Positions 1 to 7,924 of a stretch of DNA of 64,000 nucleotides are shown in pieces. A program made the position numbers and the translations under genes. Numbering within the stretch: the stretch's first letter is position 1; each line of letters starts with the position of its first letter. Source of the DNA: Geobacter sp. DSM 9736 (lineage in GTDB: Bacteria; Desulfobacterota; Desulfuromonadia; Geobacterales; Geobacteraceae); assembly GCF_900187405.1 (NCBI RefSeq), contig NZ_LT896716.1, positions 2,298,001 to 2,362,000 of the forward strand. The letters are read 5' to 3'. The notes beneath the pieces are model-generated. The model did not search any database. It saw only the letters and a program-made list of their open reading frames with translations, and was not told the origin of the DNA.

Positions 1-2
1 AG

Positions 3-737
3 TCAGCCGGTCTGGTTCCGGACACCCACCGGCAGCTTCTTGTCCTTGTCCCGGAGAAATACCACAAAGGCCCCCGAGCCACCCATCTGCCTGGGGGCAG
101 GCGAGAATTCAGCGACCATGCCCCGACCTTTGTCCCGTAGCCATCCTGCCACCGCGCGCTGCAGCACCGGCTCTCCCGGCGAGTTGTTACCCTTGCCTGT
201 TATCACGAGCACTGCCTGCTGCCGCCGGGTCCATGCTCCGGCAACGAAACTGGCAAGGCACTGCAGAGCCTCGTCACGCACCATCCCGTGGAGATCGAGT
301 TCATAGTCAATCCTGATCTCTCCCCGTTTGAGCTGCCTGGTCCGGCTCGCTGAGAGCGGACGCAGGGTATCGTCGTCACTTTCCTCCCTCTCTTCCTCAC
401 GGAACCGGACGTCAAGCTGAAGGTTCGCCAGCGCATCCAGAAATACGTTCCGCTCCTCCTGAGTGATGGGGGATGGCGCAGAGGCGGGTTTAACCGCGGA
501 TACCTCCTTGAAGGGCATCTTCCCGGAAAAAGGGCGAACGCCTTCCATAGCACGCAGAAAAATGTCCCTTTCCCTCGCCGAATCCACTTTCTCCTGCTCA
601 GGCTGGACCTGCCGCTCCTGCTTCACCTGAAGGGGGTCTGGCCCTTCTTCGGCAGGTTTATACCCTTTCAGTGAAGAGAACTGAGCCGCCTTGAAAGCAG
701 CCGGTTGCGGCTCCTGTTTTTTCTTCTTTTTCGCCAT
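3..737 (-). CDS. Smr-domain protein (putative DNA/RNA nicking endonuclease)
   Basis: A 244-residue protein with a charged, low-complexity N-terminal half (lysine-rich start, Gln/Glu/Pro stretches to about residue 130) and a C-terminal Smr domain of about 85 residues. The Smr hallmarks are visible: DLHGM near residue 148, where the family has LDLHG, and the nucleotide-contact loop ITGKGNNS near 178, where the family has HGxG. Stand-alone Smr proteins are known as endonucleases; the exact substrate here is unknown. The gene lies 21 bp downstream of the OmpA-like lipoprotein gene on the same strand, so the two are probably co-transcribed. The start is the ATG at 737. The stop is at 3-5, so the gene is complete. 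Confidence 0.85.
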   Translation of the reverse strand: MAKKKKKQEPQPAAFKAAQFSSLKGYKPAEEGPDPLQVKQERQVQPEQEKVDSARERDIFLRAMEGVRPFSGKMPFKEVSAVKPASAPSPITQEERNVFLDALANLQLDVRFREEEREESDDDTLRPLSASRTRQLKRGEIRIDYELDLHGMVRDEALQCLASFVAGAWTRRQQAVLVITGKGNNSPGEPVLQRAVAGWLRDKGRGMVAEFSPAPRQMGGSGAFVVFLRDKDKKLPVGVRNQTG

Positions 738-758
738 TGGTTATCACATTTCCCTAAG

Positions 759-1619
759 CTAGTCCCGAGGTACCAGAATGATCTCTATCCGCCTGTTTTT
801 AGCCCTCCCTGCATCGGAAGCGTTATCCGACACAGGCCTGTGCTCGGCATAGGCAACCGCCGCCAGATTGGCAGGATCGACTCCCTGGTCCTGCAGGTAC
901 CGCGTTACGTTGATTGCACGGGCAGCAGAAAGCTCCCAGTTGGTGGAAAACCTCCGCGCCAGCGCCCCCACTATCTGCACGTTGTCGGTATGCCCCTCGA
1001 TCCTGATCGATTTATCACGCACCGTCTTCAGAATCTCGACCACCTTCTGAAGTACCGCCACCCCTTCCGGCTTTACCTCCGCTTTTCCCGAATCGAACAG
1101 AATGGCATCCACCATATTGACGGTCAGCTTTCCTTTCAGTTCAGAGATCGTCACCTGGCCTTGGGCTATCTCATTCTTCATTTTATCCAGCAGGTCCTCA
1201 TAGGTTTTGCTAGTCTTCTGCACTTCCTCTTCCTTAGCTTTCTGGAGAGAAAGGACTTCTTTCGCGAGGCGTGCGTTCTCGTTCTCCAGATCGGCGATCT
1301 TCTGCCGAAGCTGGGTGATGGTAGTGGAAAGCGTGTCAGACTTCGCTTTCAGAACCTTTTCCAGCTCCCTGTTATCGACGGCCAGCTTCTCTTTATCTCG
1401 AAGCAGGTCAGCCCTCTCCCCTGACAGCTTCTCCACCTGCTCCCTGAGGGTGCTGTTATCCGCTGCCAGCTCACGATGCTTTTCCTGGAGTGCCGCCAGG
1501 TCCTTCATCAGGGCAGCGGTTTCGTCCACCTTTTTTAAGTAGGTGCTCTCCTTCACGAGGCACCCCCCGAGCGGCAGCGAAAAGGTCACCGCAAGCACGA
1601 GCAACAGTATTCTCTTCAT
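759..1619 (-). CDS. OmpA-family peptidoglycan-associated lipoprotein with coiled coil
   Basis: A 286-residue outer-membrane lipoprotein. The N-terminus is a lipoprotein signal peptide ending in the lipobox LGGC (Cys about residue 20). A long heptad-rich coiled coil follows (residues about 30-150), and the C-terminus is an OmpA-type peptidoglycan-binding domain with the typical IEGHTDN and LSAARA segments. Such proteins tie the outer membrane to the cell wall. The frame is open further upstream to 2150, but that would run antisense into the EF-G gene. The ATG at 1619 has a strong GGGAGGAGG ribosome binding site and begins a proper signal peptide, so it is chosen here. A good promoter lies at 1672-1700. 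The Smr gene follows directly. Confidence 0.9.
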   Translation of the reverse strand: MKRILLLVLAVTFSLPLGGCLVKESTYLKKVDETAALMKDLAALQEKHRELAADNSTLREQVEKLSGERADLLRDKEKLAVDNRELEKVLKAKSDTLSTTITQLRQKIADLENENARLAKEVLSLQKAKEEEVQKTSKTYEDLLDKMKNEIAQGQVTISELKGKLTVNMVDAILFDSGKAEVKPEGVAVLQKVVEILKTVRDKSIRIEGHTDNVQIVGALARRFSTNWELSAARAINVTRYLQDQGVDPANLAAVAYAEHRPVSDNASDAGRAKNRRIEIILVPRD

Positions 1620-1671
1620 CTTCAGCCTCCTCCCGCGGGTCTTGCAACTCCGGCCCCGCGTCACGTTTGGC

Positions 1672-1700
1672 ATAGTAACAACCGACCGGAGCAAAGTCAA
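1672..1700 (-). promoter_or_regulatory. Sigma-70-type promoter for the OmpA-like lipoprotein operon
   Basis: Read on the minus strand: TTGACT (1700-1695), a 17-bp spacer and TACTAT (1677-1672). It lies about 55 bp upstream of the lipoprotein start. Confidence 0.65.
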
Positions 1701-1730
1701 CGCAGGGGCTTTATTATCAAGATCCCTTCC

Positions 1731-1758
1731 TTGTGCTGTCAGGTTGTTTCGGTATAAT
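1731..1758 (+). promoter_or_regulatory. Sigma-70-type promoter for the EF-G gene
   Basis: TTGTGC (1731-1736), a 16-bp spacer and a perfect TATAAT (1753-1758), leaving a leader of only about 20-25 nt before the ATG at 1788. Confidence 0.65.
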
Positions 1759-1787
1759 GAGACAGCCTGAACAGTTTCGAGGTGAAC

Positions 1788-3854
1788 ATGTCCGGAGCAT
1801 CTCCCGAACAGATTCGCAACATCGGCATCATTTCCCATATCGACGCCGGCAAGACCACCGTTTCCGAGCGTATCCTCTTCTACAGCGGGGAAACGCACAA
1901 AATCGGCGAAGTGGACGAGGGGCTGGCGGTAATGGACTGGATGCCCCAGGAGCAGGAACGGGGCATCACCATCACGGCCACAAGCACCACCTGCCGATGG
2001 CGGGCATGGCAGATCAACCTCATAGACACACCCGGCCACATCGACTTCACCATCGAAGTCGAGCGGAGCATGCGGGTTCTGGACGGTGCTGTCGCCATCT
2101 TCAGTGCAGTTGAAGGTGTCCAGCCCCAAAGCGAATCGGTCTGGCGGCAAGCCGAGCGATACCGGGTGCCGCGTATCTGCTTCATAAACAAGATGGACCG
2201 GGTCGGCGCGGATTATTCTGGTGTGCTCGCTCAGATGAAGGAGCAGCTCGATGCGAAGCCTCTACTCATGCAGCTTCCGATAGGCACCGAGGGGAACTTC
2301 ACGGGGGTTGTCGATCTGATTGCCCAGGAAGCCCTCTATTTTCCTGAAAATGAAAGAGGAAAAGAGGTAGAGCGGCGGCCGGTGCCCTCCGAGATGATAG
2401 ACGAGGTCTGCCGTCAACGGGAGAAGCTTATGGAATCGCTGGCGGAGCAGGATGATGCTGTTTGCTCCCTGTTTCTCGCCGGAGACGCGATCCCCGCCGA
2501 AGCGGTTCATCAGGCAATACGCCGAGGGACCCTCGAATGCTCCATCTTTCCGGTATTCCTCGGTGCGGCTCTGCGCAACAAAGGGATTCAGCCCGTGCTC
2601 GACGCCGTAGGCCTTTTTCTCCCCTCGCCTCTCGACATACCGCCGGTAGCCGCACAAGAACCGGAGACAGGAGCGGAAGCGGCTGTAGGCTGCGGCACCT
2701 CCGGCCATTTCTGCGCCCTCGCCTTCAAGGTTCTCTCCGACGAAGGAAGAAAGCTCACCTACCTGCGCATCTACCAGGGGACGCTCCGCGTCAACGACAC
2801 TCTCCTCAACGCATCCCGCGGTTGCCTGGAAAAAGTATCCCGGATCTTTCGCATGCACGCCCACAAGCGCGAACGCCTCGACGAAATCGGATGCGGCGAA
2901 ATCGCTGCCGCTCTGGGCCTGAAGGAGACCCTCACCGGGGACACCCTCTGCCATCCCGATCAGCCTCTAATCCTGCCGGGAATCTCCGCCCCGGAACCTG
3001 TGGTCTCCCTCGCTGTGGAGCCGGTCGGGGCAGAGGACAGGGAGGCCCTTCCCGCTGCGCTCGAAAAGCTGCGCTGGGAGGATCCGACGTTTCGGGTCCG
3101 GGAGGACGAAGAGACCGGCCAGACAATACTTACGGGGATGGGGGAGTTGCACCTGGAAATAGTTGTGGACAGACTGGCCCGTGACTTCGGGGTAAAGGTG
3201 AAAACCGGATCGCCACGGGTGGTATACCGCGAAACGATCACGAAGGCCATCGACCACCGGGAAGTCTTCAGGCGCGAAGCGGAAGGAAAGATACAGGGAG
3301 GAGAGGTGCTTCTTCGGCTTACCCCCCTACCCCGCGGGTCGGGGCCGGCCATAGTTCTCTCTCCCTTGGAACACACCACGCTCCCCGCCGAACTGCGTGC
3401 AGCTCTAGACGACAGCCTGCGCCAGTCCTGCTCCGGCGGGCCTGCTACCGGCTATCCCCTCACAGATGTCGAAATTACGGTGCTGGAGGCGCCCCTCACT
3501 CCCGGAGTTACCACCGAACACGGAATTCGCGCTGCTGCACAGCGGGGCCTAATGATGGCGGTCCGCAGTGGAGCCCCGACCCTCCTAGAACCGGTCATTT
3601 CGCTGGAACTGCTGACGCCGGCCGAATTCGCAGGCAGAGTCCTTGGGTCGCTTCAGCAGAAGGGGGGACGGGTGGAAAATGTTGTCACCGGAGACTCGGT
3701 GCATACCATCCGAGCATTGGTCCCTCTTTCCGGCATGTTCGGCTACATGACCGAACTGCGCAGCGCCACCAAGGGACGAGGCACCTTCAGCATGGAATTC
3801 TCTCATTTCGATCAGGCATCCCCGGAAGTATTGCGGCGTTTCGGTCTTGGTTGA
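1788..3854 (+). CDS. fusA: Elongation factor G-type translational GTPase
   Basis: A 688-residue EF-G homologue, near the usual 690-700. The GTPase motifs are intact: HIDAGKT (residues 17-23), the switch II DTPGH (80-84) and NKMD (134-137). The effector region with QEQERGITI and the C-terminal domain IV/V segments ([23 protein letters not shown]) are also visible. EF-G translocates tRNA-mRNA on the ribosome. The gene stands alone and not beside rpsL/rpsG/tuf, so it is probably one of several paralogues; the cell's main EF-G may lie elsewhere. The ATG at 1788 follows GAGGTG closely. A GTG at 1782 is in frame but overlaps that ribosome binding site, so it is less likely. Confidence 0.88.
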   Translation: MSGASPEQIRNIGIISHIDAGKTTVSERILFYSGETHKIGEVDEGLAVMDWMPQEQERGITITATSTTCRWRAWQINLIDTPGHIDFTIEVERSMRVLDGAVAIFSAVEGVQPQSESVWRQAERYRVPRICFINKMDRVGADYSGVLAQMKEQLDAKPLLMQLPIGTEGNFTGVVDLIAQEALYFPENERGKEVERRPVPSEMIDEVCRQREKLMESLAEQDDAVCSLFLAGDAIPAEAVHQAIRRGTLECSIFPVFLGAALRNKGIQPVLDAVGLFLPSPLDIPPVAAQEPETGAEAAVGCGTSGHFCALAFKVLSDEGRKLTYLRIYQGTLRVNDTLLNASRGCLEKVSRIFRMHAHKRERLDEIGCGEIAAALGLKETLTGDTLCHPDQPLILPGISAPEPVVSLAVEPVGAEDREALPAALEKLRWEDPTFRVREDEETGQTILTGMGELHLEIVVDRLARDFGVKVKTGSPRVVYRETITKAIDHREVFRREAEGKIQGGEVLLRLTPLPRGSGPAIVLSPLEHTTLPAELRAALDDSLRQSCSGGPATGYPLTDVEITVLEAPLTPGVTTEHGIRAAAQRGLMMAVRSGAPTLLEPVISLELLTPAEFAGRVLGSLQQKGGRVENVVTGDSVHTIRALVPLSGMFGYMTELRSATKGRGTFSMEFSHFDQASPEVLRRFGLG

Positions 3855-3922
3855 GCCGCTGGGCCCGGATAACCCTCTCCCTCCGCTCCCCGTCATATAG
3901 TTTTTCTACCCTACTCTCACAT

Positions 3923-3951
3923 AAAAAAAGGGGGAAGCTGACGCTTCCCCC
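3923..3951 (-). terminator. Rho-independent terminator of the acetate symporter operon
   Basis: A 9-bp stem GGGGGAAGC (3930-3938) pairs with GCTTCCCCC (3943-3951) around a TGAC loop. Read on the minus strand it is followed by seven T residues (3929-3923). It sits about 50 bp beyond the symporter stop codon. Confidence 0.8.
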
Positions 3952-3999
3952 CCACTACATTGCAGTCGCCAATCAAGGCGTGATGAACCGAATCGGTTC

Positions 4000-5970
4000 C
4001 TAGTGATCGATGGCCTTGGCCATGCCGATGCCGGTGTTCTGGCGGACGTAGATCTCGTCGAACATCTCCTCCGAGCGGCGGCTCGGGAAGGCAAGTGCGG
4101 CGAAGATCGCAGCGAGGAACCCGATGGGGATCGAGATGATGCCCGGGTTCTTGAGGGTGATGAGCGGCTTGTCGAGACCAAGGATCGATTTTCCGTCCTT
4201 GTTCTTCTCGAAGTCGGTCTTCGCCTTGTCGTAAGCCTTGATCTCCTTCTCGGTCAGCACGGCACCCGGAGCGAGGGCTGCCATTTTCTTCTCGGTCGAC
4301 TCGATAACCTTCTTGGCGTCGGCTGCGACTATCTTCGGGTAGGTCATGTTCGGGGAGACCATAACGAGCCCGATGGAAACCAGCGTTCCCACCAGAAGCC
4401 CGGCAATGGTACCGGCGGTGTTGAACTTCCTCCAGAAGAGGGAGAGCACTACGACCGGCAGGTTGCCGGAGGAGGCGACGGCGAATGCCAGTGCCACGAG
4501 ATGGGCAACGTTCTGCTTCTCGGCGGCGATACCGATGATGATACCGCAGGTACCGACCACGAGGGAGGTGATGCGGGCAGCCATGACCTGCTCGTGCTGG
4601 TCGGCATGACCGTCTTTGATGACGTTTACGTAGATGTCGTGGCTGATCGCAGCGGAAGCAGCGAGAACGAGGCCCGAAACAACCGCCAGGATGGTTGCGA
4701 AGGCAACCGCACAGAGGAAGGCGAGTAGGAGGTCGCCGAGGAACGGAGAGATGTCGCCGCCGAGCTTCTGGGCGAGCATCATCGCCGCCATGTTGCCACC
4801 CTTGTCAACACCCATGATGCCCTGCGGGGTCAGGTGGATTGCAGCACCGAAACCGAGGAGGGTGGTGAGGATGTAGAAGGAGCCGATGATGAACATCGCC
4901 ACGATGACGGACTTGCGTGCGGCCTGGGCGGTCGGAACCGTGAAGAAGCGCATGAGGATGTGAGGCATCCCTGCAGTACCAAGAACAAGGGCCATCCCGA
5001 GGGAGATCTGGTCGAGCGGGTTCTTGAGGAAGAGGCCCGGCTCAAGGAAGCGCTGCCCGTAGTCCAATCCTGCCTGAACCTCCGTATGCTTGAGGAGGGT
5101 CTTCTGCACGTGCTCGATGATCATCGGGTTAGTGGAGATGTCGGTGAAGAACTGGAGCGGGTTCATGCCGGACTTGATCCCTACGAGGATCGACAGGAGG
5201 CCTGCGCCGGTCATGAGAAGACCCGCCTTGATGATCTGGACCCAGGTGGTTGCGGTCATGCCGCCGAAGACGACGTAGCCGACCATCAGGATGCCGACGC
5301 CGACTACGGCGCCTTTGTAGGGAATCCCAAGAAGTAGCTGCATGAGCTTTCCGGCGCCGACCATCTGCGCGGTTAGGTAGAAGGTGGAGACGGCGACGAC
5401 GGAGATGGCGGCAACTGCGCGAACCGGCTTCGGCTCCGTCCTGAAGGAGAGGATGTCCCCCAGGGTGTACTTGCCGGCGTTTCTGCACGGCTCCGCCACG
5501 ATGAGGAGCACCGTGATGTACGCCACGAGCCACCCTACCGAGTACATGAACCCGTCATACCCGTAGAGCGAAATCATCCCGGAAATACCCAGGAAGGAGG
5601 CCGCGGACATGTAGTCGCCGGCGATGGCCCAGCCGTTCTGGGTACCGGTTATGCCGCCGCCTGCGGTGTAGAAGTCGGCAGCCGACTTGGTCTTCCTTGC
5701 AGACCATATGACGACGCCGAGGGTGGCGCCGATGATGATGAGGAAGATCGGGATGGTGACCTTGGGGTTGGCCTTAAGCTTTGCCGGCTCGGCAGGCTTG
5801 GCGGCAGGAGTCGCAGCCGGAGCGGCCTGGACGGCGGCCGGAGCAGCAGCGGCGGCAGCAGGAGCAGTGACGGCGGCAGCGCCGGGTGCGGAAGCCTTGG
5901 CCGGGTCCTCGGCGTGGGCAAATGTTCCCAGCGAGAGAGACAGTGTTATGGCGACGAGTAATTTCTTCAT
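4000..5970 (-). CDS. actP: Sodium:solute symporter, acetate permease type
   Basis: A 656-residue inner-membrane transporter of the solute:sodium symporter family, subgroup of cation/acetate symporters. An N-terminal signal peptide (cleavage near AHA, residue 20) is followed by an unusually Ala/Pro-rich stretch (about residues 25-70), then roughly 13 membrane helices. Typical segments include GDYMSAASFLG near residue 120 and GTAGMPHILMRFF near 340. A cytoplasmic insertion rich in Lys/Asp lies at about 560-610. The gene follows the DUF485 gene by 18 bp, the standard pairing for acetate permeases, and a terminator closes the operon. Acetate is the expected substrate given the family and presumed organism, but short-chain monocarboxylates such as pyruvate or propionate are possible. 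Confidence 0.88.
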   Translation of the reverse strand: MKKLLVAITLSLSLGTFAHAEDPAKASAPGAAAVTAPAAAAAAPAAVQAAPAATPAAKPAEPAKLKANPKVTIPIFLIIIGATLGVVIWSARKTKSAADFYTAGGGITGTQNGWAIAGDYMSAASFLGISGMISLYGYDGFMYSVGWLVAYITVLLIVAEPCRNAGKYTLGDILSFRTEPKPVRAVAAISVVAVSTFYLTAQMVGAGKLMQLLLGIPYKGAVVGVGILMVGYVVFGGMTATTWVQIIKAGLLMTGAGLLSILVGIKSGMNPLQFFTDISTNPMIIEHVQKTLLKHTEVQAGLDYGQRFLEPGLFLKNPLDQISLGMALVLGTAGMPHILMRFFTVPTAQAARKSVIVAMFIIGSFYILTTLLGFGAAIHLTPQGIMGVDKGGNMAAMMLAQKLGGDISPFLGDLLLAFLCAVAFATILAVVSGLVLAASAAISHDIYVNVIKDGHADQHEQVMAARITSLVVGTCGIIIGIAAEKQNVAHLVALAFAVASSGNLPVVVLSLFWRKFNTAGTIAGLLVGTLVSIGLVMVSPNMTYPKIVAADAKKVIESTEKKMAALAPGAVLTEKEIKAYDKAKTDFEKNKDGKSILGLDKPLITLKNPGIISIPIGFLAAIFAALAFPSRRSEEMFDEIYVRQNTGIGMAKAIDH

Positions 5971-5988
5971 GGTAGCGTTACTCCTCCT

Positions 5989-6297
5989 TTAGGTGAGTTC
6001 CTCGACGAGCTCGCGGGTGAGCCTGTCGAAGTCCTTGTTGGCCACGTGGGCGTAGTACATCGCAAGTGCCCAGGAAACAAAGAACTGGGAAAGCGCGAAG
6101 AGGTAGCCGAAATTGATCGCTCCAAGAATCTTGATCTTGAACAATCCCGGCGTATACGCCGCTCCGATGGGAAGGAGGAAATAGTACACGGTGGAGAAAA
6201 TCCACCAGCCGAACAGAAACACCGTCTTCTTGTGGTGCAGTTCGATGAACTTCGGGTGCTTGGCAATTTTTGCCCAGTCATACTGCTTTTCAGACAT
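5989..6297 (-). CDS. DUF485 membrane protein, symporter partner
   Basis: A 102-residue protein with two membrane helices (about residues 25-45 and 60-82) typical of DUF485 proteins, which almost always precede an ActP-like symporter gene and are thought to form part of or stabilise the transporter. The start chosen is the ATG at 6297, six to seven bases after AAAGGAG. A GTG 33 bp upstream is in frame but has no ribosome binding site. The symporter gene starts 18 bp after the stop. Confidence 0.85.
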   Translation of the reverse strand: MSEKQYDWAKIAKHPKFIELHHKKTVFLFGWWIFSTVYYFLLPIGAAYTPGLFKIKILGAINFGYLFALSQFFVSWALAMYYAHVANKDFDRLTRELVEELT

Positions 6298-6592
6298 GTG
6301 AGTTACTCCTTTAGGTAAAGTTTCCACCAAAACGATTCATGCAGTTCTTCCTGTCACGTTAACATTCCAAGCTGCACTACGGGTAAAAGGTCACCTCCTT
6401 TTCTCATGGTTTTTTTGATAGATAGAGACAGCGCCGAGACCCGTTGTACCGGGGGCCGGACAGCAGCCCCTGCCGGCGCAATGATGTCCTCGGGGACTGC
6501 ATGCGGTTCATCGGGTGCGCGAAGATCGAACCGTCCGGCCCTGAGGAGAAGCGGGCGCCGGATCGCAGAGGACGCATTATCTCTTGACTCTT
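6298..6592. other. Intergenic region upstream of the acetate symporter operon
   Basis: About 295 bp between the DUF485 gene and the small gene at 6593. It should hold the minus-strand operon promoter. An orphan minus-strand AAAAGGAGG lies near 6390-6400 with only a very short reading frame behind it. I see no clear -10/-35 pair and no RNA gene. Confidence 0.4.
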
Positions 6593-6922
6593 TCAGCAGA
6601 AGGATTGTTCTCCGGGAGGAGATGCTCTGGCAGGAAAATGCGGGTTGCTGCCGGCAGTGACGGCGGAAACCGGGAACGCAGAAACCGCCTGTTCGAAAAA
6701 CATGGGGGGTTCCGGCAGGAGCGAATCGACCGCAGCAACCTCGTCAGCGGGCTTTACGACTACGGCACTCAATCTCTCCTTGGAAGCAGGATGCACGACA
6801 GGAAGGGGGGAGCCCTTCAGCTCGCACCCATCCTGCCACGACAGGACCGGCAGTCCCACCCCCAAACCGGTGACGAAAAGAGCGACCGTTATGACAAGTG
6901 CATGATAAGCTTTCTGAATCAC
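6593..6922 (-). CDS. Small hypothetical protein with N-terminal membrane segment
   Basis: A possible 109-residue protein starting at a GTG. Residues about 8-28 form one hydrophobic segment that could be a signal peptide or membrane anchor; the rest is a Pro/Ser/Val-rich tail with no motif I recognise. The ribosome binding site is weak (AGGT about 10 bases upstream). It is preferred to the plus-strand frames in the same place only because of the membrane segment and because the very A+T-rich stretch upstream looks like a promoter region. It may not be a real gene. Confidence 0.4.
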   Translation of the reverse strand: MIQKAYHALVITVALFVTGLGVGLPVLSWQDGCELKGSPLPVVHPASKERLSAVVVKPADEVAAVDSLLPEPPMFFEQAVSAFPVSAVTAGSNPHFPARASPPGEQSFC

Positions 6923-7199
6923 AGTTGTTTACCTAATACCTGAACGGTCATTTAATAATACAGTGTTCCGAAAATTCAACAAAACTGAACCCCACCAAAC
7001 ACCCGCGTCTTAACCGAATAAATTCAGGGATTTATACAACTACGAATAAATATAACAGCTTTATAAATCATTCGCAAGTTAAATATTTGAAAAAAAAATA
7101 AAACTTCTACACCCTTTATGGAGGCACAACCGGCTGCCACCCGCTTGCATCTTCCTCCCACTCGATTATTCTTATTAAAAATCAGCGGGAGGTCTACCC
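6923..7199. other. A+T-rich divergent promoter region
   Basis: A 277-bp stretch far richer in A+T than its surroundings, with many TAAATA and TTTATA words and a poly-A run near 7091-7102. It separates the minus-strand small gene from the SafE/ATPase pair and probably contains promoters for both directions. No single promoter stands out enough to place. Confidence 0.5.
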
Positions 7200-7922
7200 G
7201 TGACGAGTCTCTTCACCATCGGCTGCATAGGAGGGCTGTTCGCCTGCGGCCACTGCCTCGGCATGTGCGGAGGATTTGTCCTCCATCTTGCCAGGGAAGA
7301 CAACGGCCGCAGGATGCTGATCGATCAAACCCTGTGGCAGGCCGGAAGAATCACCATGTACATGTTCCTTGGCGCGCTGGCCGGGTACATGGGATCATCA
7401 TTCGAAAAGCTTCTACCTTCGTGGCTGCAAACGGGAATCGGCGTTACCACAGGGGCAGCCATGCTGCTGGCGGGTCTCTCCCTTCTGGGACTCCTGCCGC
7501 TGCGGGGGAAAAAATCTTCCGCGAATGGACTCGCAGGCCCTCTTCTCGCCCCTCTTTTCGCAACCCCCAACCCGGGAAGCGCGCTCCTCCTGGGATTTAC
7601 CACCGGAGTTCTCCCCTGCCCCGTAGTGCTCGGATTTCTAGCCTACGCACTTAACTCCGGTTCCGTCGCAGACGGGATTGCTGTCATGGCCGGCCTCGGC
7701 ATCGGCACACTCCTTCCGCTCCTCGCCCTCGGCACCGCCGGACGCCTTGCTGGGCTCCATTTCAGAAGGTGGGCCTCGGTGGCCAGTGGAGTAATCCTCG
7801 TTCTCCTCGGTACGGGCACAATGCTTCGCGGTACACCGCTCTACCACCAGCTCCTGGGCTGCTCGAACCAGGCTGCCGCCCCGACACCCGCCGCCAAACC
7901 GCACTGCTGTTCCGGAGAATAG
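7200..7922 (+). CDS. Sulfite exporter TauE/SafE-family membrane protein, cbb3 oxidase maturation type
   Basis: A 240-residue membrane protein with six or so helices. The N-terminal signature GHCLGMCGG (residues 17-25) is characteristic of the SafE/CcoH-associated subgroup found beside copper ATPases and cbb3 oxidase genes; the Cys and His residues may handle copper. The C-terminus carries a further Cys/His cluster (CCSGE end). It starts at a GTG preceded by CGGGAGGT with six bases spacing. The P-type ATPase gene starts two bases after its stop, so they are one operon, and the adjacent minus-strand cluster encodes a cbb3-type oxidase. A role in copper delivery to that enzyme is inferred from context. 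Confidence 0.82.
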   Translation: MTSLFTIGCIGGLFACGHCLGMCGGFVLHLAREDNGRRMLIDQTLWQAGRITMYMFLGALAGYMGSSFEKLLPSWLQTGIGVTTGAAMLLAGLSLLGLLPLRGKKSSANGLAGPLLAPLFATPNPGSALLLGFTTGVLPCPVVLGFLAYALNSGSVADGIAVMAGLGIGTLLPLLALGTAGRLAGLHFRRWASVASGVILVLLGTGTMLRGTPLYHQLLGCSNQAAAPTPAAKPHCCSGE

Positions 7923-7924
7923 TA

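Noticed and set aside
1620-2150. N-terminal extension of the OmpA-like lipoprotein by 177 codons
   Set aside because: It lies antisense to the EF-G start, has no ribosome binding site, and would bury a perfect lipoprotein signal peptide.
5649-5992. Alanine- or proline-rich frames opposite the symporter N-terminus
   Set aside because: They are mirror images of the symporter's Ala/Pro-rich linker and have no ribosome binding site.
6406-6660. Plus-strand reading frame of 84 codons
   Set aside because: The CCTCC word upstream is the wrong polarity for a ribosome binding site; composition is low-complexity and it opposes the better minus-strand candidate.
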